Shown: piece by piece, positions 24,461-34,094 of the stretch
Position numbering within the stretch: the stretch's first letter is position 1
Layout: each line of letters opens with the position of its first letter
Assembly: GCF_015694525.1 (NCBI RefSeq)
Contig: NZ_JADQDM010000001.1
Span: forward strand, 186,001 to 250,000
DNA length: 64,000 nucleotides
Direction: 5' to 3'
Source: Hymenobacter ruricola
GTDB taxonomy: Bacteria > Bacteroidota > Bacteroidia > Cytophagales > Hymenobacteraceae
The notes under the pieces: generated by a model
What the model saw: only the letters and a program-made list of their open reading frames with translations
The model's database searches: none
Told to the model about the DNA's origin: nothing
Translations under genes and position numbers: made by a program

Positions 24461-25291
24461 CTACGTCGTCTTATACAAATACCAGCCGTCGCCGAGGGGG
24501 CGGAGCATGATGAGGTGCTCGGGCGTCATGGCTGGTAGCTGGGCGGGCTGCGGCTGGTAAAGCAGCCCCACCGTGCTGTTCACCTTGCCGCCGATGACGA
24601 ACTCCAGGCAGCTCGCGCAGCCGGTTTCGCGGCGCGTCACGCGGCTCAGGTACAGCTTGCGCAGCAGGGCGTGCACGGCGGGGTCGGCATTAGCGGCTTG
24701 CTCGCCGGCGGCGCTGCTGTCGGTGGTGAAGTAGCGGCCGGCCTGCACGAGGCGCAGCATTTTGCGGAAATCGGCCCGGTTTTTCCGGAAGTGCGCGGCG
24801 ATGTCGGCGTCGGCCGCGGTCCAGAGCCGGAGGTTGCCCACGGTGAAGGCGTGGCTGGCGTCGGGGTGCTTGCGGTCGTACTCGGCCACTTCGGCGGGCG
24901 GCAGGGCGGTCAGAAGCTCCACCATGGGCGGGCCCAGGTGCGTCATGGCCAGGTTGCGGATGGCCTGCAGCTTCCAGGCGTGGTCTTCTTTGGCGAAGTG
25001 CAGGTAGAAGTCGCGGCGCTCGGTGGGGGCGCGCAGCTCCACGGCCACCACGGCGGTGCTGTCGGTTTGGTTCAGAAGCTCGCAGCTGCGCTGCAGCCGC
25101 GCCGGAATCTGCTGGCCCAGGGTTTCCTGTTTAGCCTGGCCGGCGGCTTCGCAGCAGAGGTAGTCCTTCATCCCGGCCCAGCCGGCCGGGGCCACAAACT
25201 GCTCGGCAATCTGCAGGGGTTCGAGGGTAGGGGGCGCGGCTGCCACCGCGCCGGGCAGCCACCAGATTAAAACGAACAGGAAAGACCTCAT
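24461..25291 (-). CDS. Hypothetical secreted protein, cysteine-containing
   Basis: A 276-residue protein that I do not recognise. A signal peptide is present (MRSFLFVLIWWLPGAVAAAP). The mature part contains several Cys (KDYLCCEAAGQ, RSCELLN, ETGCASCLEFV) and a helical middle. The segment FYLHFAKEDHAWKLQAIRNLAM resembles the NTF2-like/DUF4878 pattern of secreted proteins that measure residual activity; this is weak. It is transcribed divergently from the S41 peptidase, with 89 bp between them. The C-terminus (HLIMLRPLGDGWYLYKTT) looks like the end of a compact beta domain. Confidence 0.65.
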   Translation of the reverse strand: MRSFLFVLIWWLPGAVAAAPPTLEPLQIAEQFVAPAGWAGMKDYLCCEAAGQAKQETLGQQIPARLQRSCELLNQTDSTAVVAVELRAPTERRDFYLHFAKEDHAWKLQAIRNLAMTHLGPPMVELLTALPPAEVAEYDRKHPDASHAFTVGNLRLWTAADADIAAHFRKNRADFRKMLRLVQAGRYFTTDSSAAGEQAANADPAVHALLRKLYLSRVTRRETGCASCLEFVIGGKVNSTVGLLYQPQPAQLPAMTPEHLIMLRPLGDGWYLYKTT

Positions 25292-25380
25292 GCGCAAACC
25301 TAACGGCCGAACGGGCACTATTGATTCCGGCAGACAATACGGAGCCCTTTTAACGTAGCGAAATGGCGTTATTTGCCCGC

Positions 25381-26661
25381 ATGAAACACGTATTGCTGCT
25401 CGCCAGCGGGATGCTGGCCCTGCTGCGGCCCGGCCCGGCAAACGCTCAGAAACCGCCCCTCACCCGCCAGCAATACCAGGAGGATTTCGATTTCCTCTGG
25501 AATACGGTACGCACCAACTACGCCTACTTCGGCACCACGCAAACCGATTGGGAGCAGGTGCGCGTTAGCTACCGACCCCAACTCGACACCCTGAGCAGCC
25601 GCCGCGCCTTCGTGCGGGTGCTCGAAAACGTGCTGGCCGAACTTTACGACAACCACGCCGGCCTGGGCACCAACCGCGCTGACTCCCGCCGCCTGGTGCC
25701 CACGGGCACCGACGTGTGGGCGGAATTCGTGGGCGACCGGGCCGTCGTGCAACAGGTCCGCGCCGGCTACGGGGCCGAAAAAGCAGGCCTCAAACCCGGA
25801 GCCGTAATCGAGGCCGTGAACGGCGTAGCGGTGGCCGAAGCCATCCGGCCCTGGCTGGCCCACGCGCTGCGCCGGCCGGACCCGGCCGCCCGCAATTTTG
25901 CCCTGGCTCAGTTGCTGGCCGGCGACCACATCACCCCGCGTACCTGGACCGTGCAAGTCGGCGTCCGTCGCTTCACTGCCCAGCCCGATGCGCCCGCGCC
26001 GCTGCTCGAAACCACGCCGAATAAGGGCCTGCTGGAGGTGAAACGCATCGGCGACCACGGGACCATTGGTTACCTGAAAATCAATAACAGCTTGGGCGAC
26101 TCCCGGCTCATTGCCCGTTTCGACAGCGCCCTGACGGCGCTGCAGGGCACCCAAAGCCTCGTGCTCGACCTGCGCGAAACGCCCAGCGGCGGCAATACCA
26201 CCGTGGCCCGGGCCATCATGGGGCGGTTTATAAAAGCCGAAGGGCCCTACCAGCGCCACGAGCTGCCCAACGAAGAAGCCGAAACCGGCATCCCGCGCCG
26301 CTGGCTGGAATTGGTGGCCCCGCGCGGCCCACGCTACGCTAAGCCACTGGTGGTGCTGGTGGGCCGCTGGACGGGCAGCATGGGCGAGGGCCTGGCAATT
26401 GGCTTCGATGCCTTGCACTGCGCCACCCTGGTCGGCACCGAAATGGCGCAGCTGCGCGGCGCCATTTATTCTTACCAGCTGCCGCATTCCAGCATCGGTT
26501 TCAGCTTCCCCGTCGAACGCCTGTACCACGTCGATGGCCGGCCGCGCGAGGCCTACCGGCCGCATTTTGCCCTGGATTTACTAAAAGCCGACCAGGAGCC
26601 AAAGCCCAGCCCCGACCCGGTGATGAAAGAGGCGCTCAGCCTATTAGAGCACAAAGATTGA
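25381..26661 (+). CDS. Secreted S41-family peptidase (C-terminal processing peptidase-like)
   Basis: A 426-residue protein with a signal peptide (MKHVLLLASGMLALLRPGPANAQ). Next come a helical Tricorn-type N-terminal domain (QEDFDFLWNTVRTNYAYFG), a PDZ-like segment (GAEKAGLKPGAVIEAVNGV) and the S41 catalytic core: IGYLKINNSLGD, SLVLDLRETPSGGNTTVARAIM, and LVGRWTGSMGEGLAIGFDAL, in which the Ser of GSMGEG is the probable nucleophile. It is expected to cleave unfolded or tagged proteins in the periplasm. An ATG six codons upstream (25363) is an alternative start. It converges on the pseudouridine synthase, with only 16 bp between stop codons. Confidence 0.9.
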   Translation: MKHVLLLASGMLALLRPGPANAQKPPLTRQQYQEDFDFLWNTVRTNYAYFGTTQTDWEQVRVSYRPQLDTLSSRRAFVRVLENVLAELYDNHAGLGTNRADSRRLVPTGTDVWAEFVGDRAVVQQVRAGYGAEKAGLKPGAVIEAVNGVAVAEAIRPWLAHALRRPDPAARNFALAQLLAGDHITPRTWTVQVGVRRFTAQPDAPAPLLETTPNKGLLEVKRIGDHGTIGYLKINNSLGDSRLIARFDSALTALQGTQSLVLDLRETPSGGNTTVARAIMGRFIKAEGPYQRHELPNEEAETGIPRRWLELVAPRGPRYAKPLVVLVGRWTGSMGEGLAIGFDALHCATLVGTEMAQLRGAIYSYQLPHSSIGFSFPVERLYHVDGRPREAYRPHFALDLLKADQEPKPSPDPVMKEALSLLEHKD

Positions 26662-26677
26662 CGGCGGTCCGGCAGCG

Positions 26678-27742
26678 CTAACGTAGCCGGGCCGGACCCC
26701 GGCTGCGCCCGCCCGCCTTGCTGCCGCCGGCAGCCGGGCCGCGGCCCCCGCTTTGGGGCCGGGACGGGCCGCCGGGGCCAGCGCTTTTCGGGCGGGACGA
26801 ACCGCCCGCCGCGGCCGGCCGCTTGCCGGTGGCGCCGGGTTTCTCGGGGCGCGGGCCCCACCAGCCGGTGCCGGAAGGGTTATTGCGCGAAGGCGGCCCC
26901 GATTTGCGCGGCCGCTGGGCCGATGCTTCTCCGGAGGCGGAGGCTGCTTTGGGCGCTCTGGGCGCAGCCGCTTTTGATGCGGCAGCTTTGGGGCGCCGGC
27001 CGCCGGAGGCTTCCTCGGTGCCGCTCGATTTTTCCACCATTTTCATGATGCCGGCCAACTCCTGCGGGGTCAGCTCGCGCCAGTCGCCCACGGGCAGGCC
27101 TTTCAGCGTCACGTTCATGATGCGGACGCGTTCGAGCTTGGTCACTTCGTAGCCGAAATGCTCCACCATGCGCCGGATTTGGCGGTTCAGGCCCTGCACC
27201 AGCGTGATGCGGAAGATGTAGGGCGTTTCTTTCTGAATGACACAGGGCTTCGTCACGGTGCCCAGCATGGGGATGCCGCGGCTCATTTCGTCCAGCATCT
27301 GGTCCGTAAGAATGCGGTTCACCGTCACCACGTACTCCTTTTCGTGCTGGTTGCCGGCCCGCAGAATCTTGTTCACGATGTCGCCGTCGCTGGTCAGAAA
27401 AATCAGGCCCGACGAGTCTTTATCGAGCCGCCCGATGGGAAAAATGCGCGCCGCGTGGTTCACGTAGTCCACGATGTTGCCGCGCACGCCCGGCTCCGAA
27501 GTGCTGGTGATGCCTACCGGCTTGTTGAAGGCCAGGTACACAGCGTCTTCGGCCTGTTTGGGCTCCAGTTTGTGGCCGTTCACGGTCACCCGGTCGCGCG
27601 GGCCCACCTGGTCGCCCACTTGGGCGGGCTTGCCGTTCAGCAGTACCAGGCCTTGCTCGATGTAGCGGTCGGCTTCGCGGCGCGAGCACAGGCCGCTTTC
27701 GCTGATGAATTTATTGAGACGGGTGGCGGACAACGGAGGCAT
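26678..27742 (-). CDS. rluF: 23S rRNA pseudouridine synthase RluF-type with long basic tail
   Basis: A 354-residue enzyme. Residues about 7-62 are an S4 RNA-binding domain ([30 protein letters not shown]). Residues about 66-240 are the RsuA/RluB-family catalytic domain with [32 protein letters not shown] (catalytic D107) and [25 protein letters not shown] and [11 protein letters not shown] point to RluF, which modifies U2604 of 23S rRNA, rather than RluB. The last 110 residues are a disordered Gly/Pro/Arg/Ser-rich tail ([15 protein letters not shown] and similar), absent from E. coli RluF and typical of Bacteroidota RNA-modifying enzymes. It may add RNA affinity. Confidence 0.9.
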   Translation of the reverse strand: MPPLSATRLNKFISESGLCSRREADRYIEQGLVLLNGKPAQVGDQVGPRDRVTVNGHKLEPKQAEDAVYLAFNKPVGITSTSEPGVRGNIVDYVNHAARIFPIGRLDKDSSGLIFLTSDGDIVNKILRAGNQHEKEYVVTVNRILTDQMLDEMSRGIPMLGTVTKPCVIQKETPYIFRITLVQGLNRQIRRMVEHFGYEVTKLERVRIMNVTLKGLPVGDWRELTPQELAGIMKMVEKSSGTEEASGGRRPKAAASKAAAPRAPKAASASGEASAQRPRKSGPPSRNNPSGTGWWGPRPEKPGATGKRPAAAGGSSRPKSAGPGGPSRPQSGGRGPAAGGSKAGGRSRGPARLR

Positions 27743-27834
27743 AGGCGCGAAGGCAGGGAAGCGGCCCCGGACGGGGGGGCCGCAGGCGTAAGCGGGGCAA
27801 AGGTACCCCGGGCGCAGCCCGTTCGGCGGGCAGC

Positions 27835-29241
27835 CTACTTGTCCTCGATGTAGGCGTCGCCGCCAATAAAAATCATGCTGTTGTCGGCATGGGCCGGCGT
27901 GCCCGCCGCACCAATGGCAAAGGACTTGCGCACGGTGCGCCCGTCGGCGTAGGTGAGCGTGAGGGTGTGGCCCTGCAGGCGGTAGGTGCCGCTGGCGCTG
28001 CGGCGGCTGCCCCCGGCGGCGTTGGCCGTGACGACGCCGCCATCGGCCCCTTCGCTGAAGTGGCTGTCGTCAAGAAAATTAAGCTTGGAGATGACCAGCG
28101 ACGTGGCGCCGCCCATGCTGCCGCCGCGGCTGTTTTTATACGTCCGCTGCAGCGGCACGGCCCCGGCCGCGTAGGCCGGAAACCAACTGCCCGAGCCCAG
28201 GGTGTAAGAAGCCGTGTGGCCTTTAGAGCCGGTCAGCACCACGGCGCTGCCGTTTTTGCGCCAAGTGCCCCAGGCGGCGGGGCGCTTGGCCTTGTCGGCG
28301 GCGGGGTTGAGGGTTTCCAGCGGAGTTTCGCCCACGTCGCAGTACTGACCGTTGGCCAGCAGGGCCACGGGCTCGAAGGTGATGCCGCCGTAAGCGTCGC
28401 CCACGGACCGAAAAAACCACTGCGCGCCGGCCGCTGCCCCCGTGCCGCTGGGCGCCGCCGGGGCCGTGGCAACTGCCGTCTTAGTGGTGGGCGCCGCCCC
28501 GGCTGCACCGCCCGAAGCCGCCGCGCCCGACTTGGCCACCAGGCCCTGGTCGGTGAGCTTGAAGAGGCTCAAGTCCATGCCGTACTTGTTCTTGAACATG
28601 GCGGCAATGCCCTGCCGGTACGCGGCCAGCGTGTTTTCCTTGAGAGCCGATTGCCAGCCGCCTTGCAGCAGCACAAATTGCAGCTTCATCTCCTCGCCCA
28701 CTTGGCCCGCCGCGCCGGCCGTCCTGAGCTTGGTATTGGCGGCCAGCAGGGGCGTTATTTGCGCCCGCACCCCGCGCGCCATGGGCACCGTGATGGCGTT
28801 GCCGTCCTGCACGTTATTCACTATCATCCAGCCCAGTATCAGGAACGAAGCCAGATTGTCGGCCGCGTCGTTTTCGCGCAGGCCGCTGTCTTTGGTCATC
28901 TGCAGGTACACCGGGCCGTAGTCGTTTTTGCCCGGCCCCAGGCTGGCGACCACGGCTTGGGCCGCGGTGGGGTTGGTGGGCTTAAGCCGGTCAACGTATG
29001 CCTGCACGGTCCGGGCCCGCAGGGCCGGGGTAGACGTGTAGGCCAGCGACGCAGTGCCGGCCGGGCGCGCCGTGGATTTTCCCGCGTTGGCGCGGGCCAC
29101 TTCGCCAAGGCTCATGTTGGCGATTTGCGAGCTCAGGAAGGCGTCTTGCAGCTGGGGGATGGCGTCCAGGTTTTGGGCCCGAGCGGCGGGGGCGGCCAGC
29201 AGCAGCACGGCCAACGTGCGGAAGTTGAAAGCAATGCTCAT
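27835..29241 (-). CDS. Secreted hypothetical protein, possibly DUF6683 family
   Basis: A 468-residue protein with a signal peptide ([23 protein letters not shown]). The first half is helical: [76 protein letters not shown]. This resembles DUF6683 as far as I recall it. An Ala/Gly/Thr-rich linker follows. The C-terminal 180 residues are beta-rich ([60 protein letters not shown]) and look like a lipocalin-like barrel describing a ligand response curve. Function is unknown. It is divergent from the SDR at 29431. Confidence 0.72.
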   Translation of the reverse strand: MSIAFNFRTLAVLLLAAPAARAQNLDAIPQLQDAFLSSQIANMSLGEVARANAGKSTARPAGTASLAYTSTPALRARTVQAYVDRLKPTNPTAAQAVVASLGPGKNDYGPVYLQMTKDSGLRENDAADNLASFLILGWMIVNNVQDGNAITVPMARGVRAQITPLLAANTKLRTAGAAGQVGEEMKLQFVLLQGGWQSALKENTLAAYRQGIAAMFKNKYGMDLSLFKLTDQGLVAKSGAAASGGAAGAAPTTKTAVATAPAAPSGTGAAAGAQWFFRSVGDAYGGITFEPVALLANGQYCDVGETPLETLNPAADKAKRPAAWGTWRKNGSAVVLTGSKGHTASYTLGSGSWFPAYAAGAVPLQRTYKNSRGGSMGGATSLVISKLNFLDDSHFSEGADGGVVTANAAGGSRRSASGTYRLQGHTLTLTYADGRTVRKSFAIGAAGTPAHADNSMIFIGGDAYIEDK

Positions 29242-29430
29242 CAGCAAGTCAGGGGTAACGAGGGGTGGCGGAGAACGAGCGGGGCCAACCATGGGGCCAA
29301 ACGAGTTGATTTACGAGCTTGGCAGCAAAGGGTTAATGAGCCAAATGCTGAGTCTGAGCCGGCAACCCACGCCGCATCTGCCCGTTAGCAAAGCATCGGT
29401 AACCCTTACGCACGCCTTTCTTTTCTCCTC

Positions 29431-30300
29431 ATGTCCGACAAACCCACAATTTTTCCTCCCCAAAAACAAGACGCCGGTGCCGGCAGCCCCGGCCTGGAAT
29501 ACAAGATGACGCCCGAGCCCGAATTCATCCGGGAGGGCTACAAAGGCGCCGATAAGCTCAAGGGCAAAGTGGCCCTCATCACCGGCGGCGACTCCGGCAT
29601 CGGGCGCGCCGTGGCCGTGCATTTTGCCGTCGAAGGCGCCGACGTGGCCATCTGCTACTTTCCTACCGAGCAGCAAGACGCCGAAAAGGTGCAGGAACTG
29701 GTGCAGGGCCACGGCCGCCGCTGCCTGCTACTGCCCGGCGACCTGAAATCGCCGGCTTTCTGCCAGGAAATCGTGGACCGCACCGTGGCCGAATTGGGCG
29801 GCCTAAACATTCTGGTGAACAACGCCGCCGAGCAAAACTGGCACGACTCGCTCGAAGATATCAAGGACGAGGAGCTCGACAGCATCTTCAACCTCAACAT
29901 CATCGCCATGTTTCGCATTTCGCGAGCCGCCCTCAAGCACCTCAAAGAAGGCGCTTCCATCATCAACACGGCTTCAGTGAATTGCTTCAAGGGCAACGAA
30001 CTGTTGCTGGATTACACCTCCACCAAAGGTGCCATCACGGCGTTCACGCGGGCCCTGTCGCTGCAGCTCGTCAAGAAAGGCATCCGGGTCAATTCGGTGG
30101 CGCCGGGGCCCATCTGGACGCCGTTTGTGACGGGCGTGGGGCTGATGAAGCTGCCGCTTTTCGGCCACGACGTGCCCATGGGCCGCGCCGGGCAGCCTTC
30201 TGAAGTGGCGCCGTCCTATGTTTTCCTGGCTTCGGAAGACGCTTCGTATTTCTCGGGACAAACGCTGCACCCCAACGGCGGTTCGGTGGTGAATGCCTAA
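29431..30300 (+). CDS. SDR-family oxidoreductase, general-stress type (YdaD/YghA-like)
   Basis: A 289-residue SDR with the N-terminal extension QKQDAGAGSPGLEYKMTPEPEFIREGYKGADKLKGKVALITGGDSGIGRAVAV that marks the Gsp39/YghA group of stress-related NADP-dependent dehydrogenases. TGGDSGIG is the cofactor loop, NNAAEQNW the NNAG-type strand, and DYTSTKGA carries the catalytic Tyr-x3-Lys. The C-terminal GQTLHPNGGSVVNA is typical. It probably reduces aldehydes or sugars under osmotic or oxidative stress. It is followed by a terminator-like hairpin before the next lipoprotein. Confidence 0.93.
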   Translation: MSDKPTIFPPQKQDAGAGSPGLEYKMTPEPEFIREGYKGADKLKGKVALITGGDSGIGRAVAVHFAVEGADVAICYFPTEQQDAEKVQELVQGHGRRCLLLPGDLKSPAFCQEIVDRTVAELGGLNILVNNAAEQNWHDSLEDIKDEELDSIFNLNIIAMFRISRAALKHLKEGASIINTASVNCFKGNELLLDYTSTKGAITAFTRALSLQLVKKGIRVNSVAPGPIWTPFVTGVGLMKLPLFGHDVPMGRAGQPSEVAPSYVFLASEDASYFSGQTLHPNGGSVVNA

Positions 30301-30344
30301 ACGAACCGCATAACCTGTGAGCAAGCGCGGCCGTATCAGCGCCC

Positions 30345-30372
30345 AAGAACTGCTACACAGCGGTTCTTTTTT
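30345..30372 (+). terminator. Terminator after the SDR gene
   Basis: AAGAACTGC pairs with GCGGTTCTT (one mismatch, 6-nt loop) and is followed by TTTTTCTT. It stands 45 nt after the stop codon and 20 nt before the lipoprotein gene. Confidence 0.7.
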
Positions 30373-30390
30373 CTTAAAAATCCGCTTCCC

Positions 30391-31056
30391 ATGAACACCA
30401 AACTATTAGGCCTGTTGGCGGCCGCTGCGCTGGCCACCGCCGCTTGCACCCAAGACAAGCCCGCCGCCGAAACGGCCGCCACCAACACCGTGCCCTCGGC
30501 CACCGAAAACACCGCCGTGGTGGTGCCCGATACCATTGCCTACCGCACCGACGCCCGCCACACCGCCGACCGCGTGGCCCAGGACCTGGCCCTGACCGAC
30601 GAAACGGTGAAGCGCCGCATTGAAAACGCCTACTACACCCGCGCCAGCCGCCTCGGCGAGTTGGAATCGCGCTACGCCACCGACACCACCGGCCGCTACC
30701 TCGCCATTCGCGAAGCCAACGACCAGACCGACGAGCAAATCCGCACCACGCTCAACAACCCCGAGTATTACAACACCTATTCCTCGAACCGCGCCTCGTA
30801 CGGCGACGGCCCGTACTCGCTGGCGCCCATGGTGGTGACCACCACGACCACGCGGCGTACCGGCGGCGTGAGCCAGGGCACGGCCATCAAAAAGCTGGAG
30901 CGGGAAGGCGACGGCGACAAGAAAACCAAGTACCTCAACGGCGCCAAAGTGAAGCGCGACGACGACGGTTCCGTTAAAATCAAGCGCGCCGATGGCACCA
31001 AAGTGAAAATTGACGAAGACGGCAACCGCACCGTGAAAAAGAGCTTGTTTAAATAA
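30391..31056 (+). CDS. Hypothetical lipoprotein with charged C-terminal strand repeats
   Basis: A 221-residue predicted lipoprotein (MNTKLLGLLAAAALATAAC, Cys at 19). The middle is helical (AYRTDARHTADRVAQDLALTDETVKRRIENAYYTRASRLGELESRY), reminiscent of the small LTPEQ-type periplasmic proteins. The C-terminal 60 residues form repeated Lys/Asp strands: TKYLNGAKVKRDDDGSVKIKRADGTKVKIDEDGNRTVKK, a pattern of about 13 residues seen in beta-repeat surface proteins. Function is unknown. It ends at the terminator 31073-31106. Confidence 0.72.
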   Translation: MNTKLLGLLAAAALATAACTQDKPAAETAATNTVPSATENTAVVVPDTIAYRTDARHTADRVAQDLALTDETVKRRIENAYYTRASRLGELESRYATDTTGRYLAIREANDQTDEQIRTTLNNPEYYNTYSSNRASYGDGPYSLAPMVVTTTTTRRTGGVSQGTAIKKLEREGDGDKKTKYLNGAKVKRDDDGSVKIKRADGTKVKIDEDGNRTVKKSLFK

Positions 31057-31072
31057 GCTTTCGCAACACACG

Positions 31073-31106
31073 AAAAAGCCCGCTCCTGGTTTGGAGCGGG
31101 CTTTTT
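31073..31106. terminator. Bidirectional terminator
   Basis: A 14-bp stem, AAAAAGCCCGCTCC / GGAGCGGGCTTTTT, with a 6-nt loop, between the convergent lipoprotein and PAP2 genes. A T-run follows. Confidence 0.9.
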
Positions 31107-31128
31107 TTATGGAAAGCGGCGGGGTGGC

Positions 31129-32352
31129 TCACCACCGCAACGACCACGAGGCGCCCGTGAACGGGCCGTAGGTGTAGGGCGAAAATTGTCCCTGCCGGTA
31201 CCAAGGCAGCCGCTTGGGCGGGCGCACCCAGCCGGTGCCGTGGGCTGCGGCCGGGTCGGTGGGGGCGTCCTCTACGCGGGTGCGGCCGTTGCGCACGGCA
31301 ATCTTGGCAAAGCCGTAGCCGATGGCAATGCCGATGGGGTAGTCAGAAGCCCAGTGCACGCCGTTGTTGAGCATGGCGTAGCCCAGCAGGCCCATCAGGC
31401 CGTAGCCCACGGGGCGCACGAAATGGTATTCGGGGTAGTTTTCGGCGATGACCGTGACCGTGGCCATGGCCGTGGCCAGGTGGCCGGTGGGGAAGGCGTC
31501 GTAGTTCGGCACGAAGCTCTGGTAGCGGTTGTACGACGGAAACAAGTGCCACTCGCCGCGGTCCTTGGTGGCCACGTAGGGGCTTTGGCGGCCGGTGAGG
31601 CGCTTGAGGGCCTGCACCACCAGGCCGGTGCTGAAAATGGCCTCGCCCAGCTCGCTGGACGTGCGCAGGGCCCGGTTGTCTTTCTTGATGCCGCCGTAAA
31701 TCCAGAAGCTGCTGGCCACGGCCAGGTGCGTCCAGCCGTCGCCGAGGTAGTAGAAGGTGCTGTTGAGGTTGTCGGGCACGTTGAACTCGAACGGCAGGTT
31801 GGCCGAGCCCACGTGAAACGGCACGTAAAACAGCGTGCGCTGCGTGCTTTTGGCCGTGAGACCCAGCTGCTTGCCCACGTCCTGGCTCCAGTCGATGATG
31901 GCCTGGTCGGCCACCCACAGCGCCACCGAGCCCGCGGACAGGCCCAGGAGGGTGCCCTTGTTTTCCTTGCGAAAGGCGTAGCCGGGAAACTGGCCGAGGT
32001 CGCGCGGAATGTTCAGGGCCCATCGGAAGGGCTTGGGCTTGTCGTAGTGCCAGGTCACGCCGGGCGCCACGGTGTAGTCGCTGATGCGGCCGTCGGCGTC
32101 GCGCGGGTGGATGTGCGGCAGCGTGTCGTTGAGGTCGGAATGGGCCGCCGGGAGCGGCGTCGGGTCCGCCAGGGCGGCCTGGCAGGTATCGGCCGGCACG
32201 GCCAGCGAATCGGACGGGGCCGCGGCCCGGGCCGGCGCGTGGGCGAAGCTGGCGGTGGCGGAGAACAGGCTAAGACAAAGGGCCGCAAACAGCCGCAAGC
32301 GGCGAGGGGTATAAGGCTTCACGTAACGGATACTTTTTAACAACAACGGCAC
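31129..32352 (-). CDS. PAP2-family phosphatase
   Basis: A 407-residue protein with an N-terminal signal/anchor (RLRLFAALCLSLFSATASFA) and a C-terminal PAP2 acid phosphatase domain (about 235-350). The three phosphatase motifs are recognisable: LKRLTGRQSP (KxxxxxxRP-like, degenerate), YDAFPTGHLATAMA (SGH written TGH) and NNGVHWASDYPIG (HxxxD). Substrates could be undecaprenyl pyrophosphate, lipid phosphates or similar compounds at the periplasmic face. The 130-residue region before the domain contains a TVAPGVTWHYDKPKPFRWALNIPRD segment typical of Bacteroidota members. The degenerate first motif lowers certainty about activity. Confidence 0.87.
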   Translation of the reverse strand: MPLLLKSIRYVKPYTPRRLRLFAALCLSLFSATASFAHAPARAAAPSDSLAVPADTCQAALADPTPLPAAHSDLNDTLPHIHPRDADGRISDYTVAPGVTWHYDKPKPFRWALNIPRDLGQFPGYAFRKENKGTLLGLSAGSVALWVADQAIIDWSQDVGKQLGLTAKSTQRTLFYVPFHVGSANLPFEFNVPDNLNSTFYYLGDGWTHLAVASSFWIYGGIKKDNRALRTSSELGEAIFSTGLVVQALKRLTGRQSPYVATKDRGEWHLFPSYNRYQSFVPNYDAFPTGHLATAMATVTVIAENYPEYHFVRPVGYGLMGLLGYAMLNNGVHWASDYPIGIAIGYGFAKIAVRNGRTRVEDAPTDPAAAHGTGWVRPPKRLPWYRQGQFSPYTYGPFTGASWSLRW

Positions 32353-32571
32353 TCACCTACGACAAGCGCGGGGCAGCGGGGCGCGGCCAATGCCAGGCGG
32401 CACCAGCCCCGGTTTGCCTAACGGGCCGCAAAGGTAACACCTGGGCCGCGAAGGGGGTACCGCCGGGCCCGGGCCAACCGCGCAGACGGATGAAGGCCCG
32501 GAATGTTGTGCAAGCCGCGTATCTTTCTGCGAGGCCGCGCCTTGCCGCGCGGCCGTTTACTGCCCGCGCCC

Positions 32572-34041
32572 ATGCAACCTATTGTTTCCGAGTTGACTAC
32601 TGATTCTGCTGCCTCAGGCGCCGCCTCGTTGGCGGCCAATCCCTACCAGGCGCAGTTTGAGGCCCTGCGCCGGCGGGCGGCCGCCCTGCGCCAGGAGGGC
32701 GTGGCCGCCCGCCGCGCCCGCTTGCAGAAGCTCAGCAGTTGGCTGCACGCGCACCGCGCCGACATTCAGCAGGCCCTGTTTGCCGACTTCCGCAAGCCGG
32801 CGGCCGAAACGGATTTGACCGAAATATGGACCTCGCTGGTCGAGCTCAAGCACACCATGGCCCACCTCAAAAAGTGGATGGCGCCGCGCCGGGTGGGCAG
32901 CAGTATGGCCCTGCTGGGCACCCGCTCCTGGGTGCAAATCGAGCCCAAAGGCGTGGTACTCATCATTTCGCCCTGGAACTACCCGTTTTATCTGGCCGTG
33001 GGCCCGCTCATTTCGGCCATTGCCGCCGGCAACGCCGTGGTGGTGAAGCCTGCCGAGCAAACGCCCGCCACCTCGGCCCTGCTGCAACGGCTGGTAGAGG
33101 AGCTGTTTCGGCCCGATGAGGTGCTGCTGGTGCCGGGCGACAAGGAAGTGGCCACCCAACTGCTGGAACTGCCCTGGGACCATATTTTCTTCACCGGCAG
33201 CCCCGAAGTGGGCAAGATTGTGATGCGCGCCGCCGCCCGGCACCTCAGCGGCCTCACCCTGGAGCTGGGCGGCAAAAACCCCGCCGTGGTGGACGAAACC
33301 GCCAACCTGCGCGACGCCGCCGAGAAAATTGTGTGGGGTAAATTCCTCAACAACGGCCAGACCTGCGTGGCGCCCGACTACCTGCTGGTGCAGGAAAGCG
33401 CGCAGCCAGCCCTGTTGCGCGAGCTCACGGCCGCCATTCAGCGCGCCTACAACCCCACCGGTGCGGGCATCGAGCAGAGCGAGTCGCTGGCCCGCATCGT
33501 GAACGAGCACCATTTTGCCCGCCTCGCCGGGCTACTGGAAGACGCCCAGACCCGCGGCGCCACCGTGGCCGCCGGCGGCACCGTCGATGCCGCACAGAAC
33601 TACATCGAGCCCACGCTGCTGACCAACGTGCCGGCCGGTGCCCGCGTGCTGGAAGAGGAGATTTTTGGCCCGCTGCTGCCCGTGCTCACCTTCAAAACCC
33701 TGCCCGAAACCACGGAGTACATCAACGCCCGCCTCAAACCGCTGGCCCAGTACATCTTCACCACCAACCAGGCAAACCGCCGCTACCTGCTCGAAAACAC
33801 TTCGGCTGGCGGCGCGGGCATCAACGAAACGGTGCTGCACTTCGCCCACCCCGAACTGCCGACTGGCGGCGTGGGCAACTCGGGCCTGGGCAAGGCCCAC
33901 GGGCACGCGGGCTTCCTGGCGTTCAGCAACGAGAAGGGCGTGATGCGGCAGCGCGTGGGCTTCACCGGCATCAAGGCCATGTACCCGCCCTACACGGGCC
34001 GCGTGCAGAAGCTGATTGACTTGCTGGTGAAGTATTTATAG
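32572..34041 (+). CDS. Aldehyde dehydrogenase, class 3-like
   Basis: A 489-residue NAD(P)-dependent ALDH. Key residues: SPWNYPFYLAVGPLISAIAAGNAVVVKPAEQTP (cofactor binding), FFTGSPEVGK, LELGGKNPAVV (E231 general base) and NNGQTCVAPDYLL (C265 nucleophile). The short N-terminus, without the extra 60-80 residues of class 1/2 ALDHs, and the C-terminal YPPYTGRVQKLIDLLVKYL place it in the class 3/fatty-aldehyde group (AldH3, YwdH-like), which oxidises medium- and long-chain aldehydes. The ATG at 32572 is used; the frame extends to 32503 but the extension is not family-like. It may work with the GMC oxidoreductase at 36.4 kb, but the two are not in one operon. Confidence 0.93.
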   Translation: MQPIVSELTTDSAASGAASLAANPYQAQFEALRRRAAALRQEGVAARRARLQKLSSWLHAHRADIQQALFADFRKPAAETDLTEIWTSLVELKHTMAHLKKWMAPRRVGSSMALLGTRSWVQIEPKGVVLIISPWNYPFYLAVGPLISAIAAGNAVVVKPAEQTPATSALLQRLVEELFRPDEVLLVPGDKEVATQLLELPWDHIFFTGSPEVGKIVMRAAARHLSGLTLELGGKNPAVVDETANLRDAAEKIVWGKFLNNGQTCVAPDYLLVQESAQPALLRELTAAIQRAYNPTGAGIEQSESLARIVNEHHFARLAGLLEDAQTRGATVAAGGTVDAAQNYIEPTLLTNVPAGARVLEEEIFGPLLPVLTFKTLPETTEYINARLKPLAQYIFTTNQANRRYLLENTSAGGAGINETVLHFAHPELPTGGVGNSGLGKAHGHAGFLAFSNEKGVMRQRVGFTGIKAMYPPYTGRVQKLIDLLVKYL

Positions 34042-34094
34042 CCGCCCGCGGCGCCGGCAAGGTTACCTTCTGGGTGGCCGCGTGATAAAGGCCC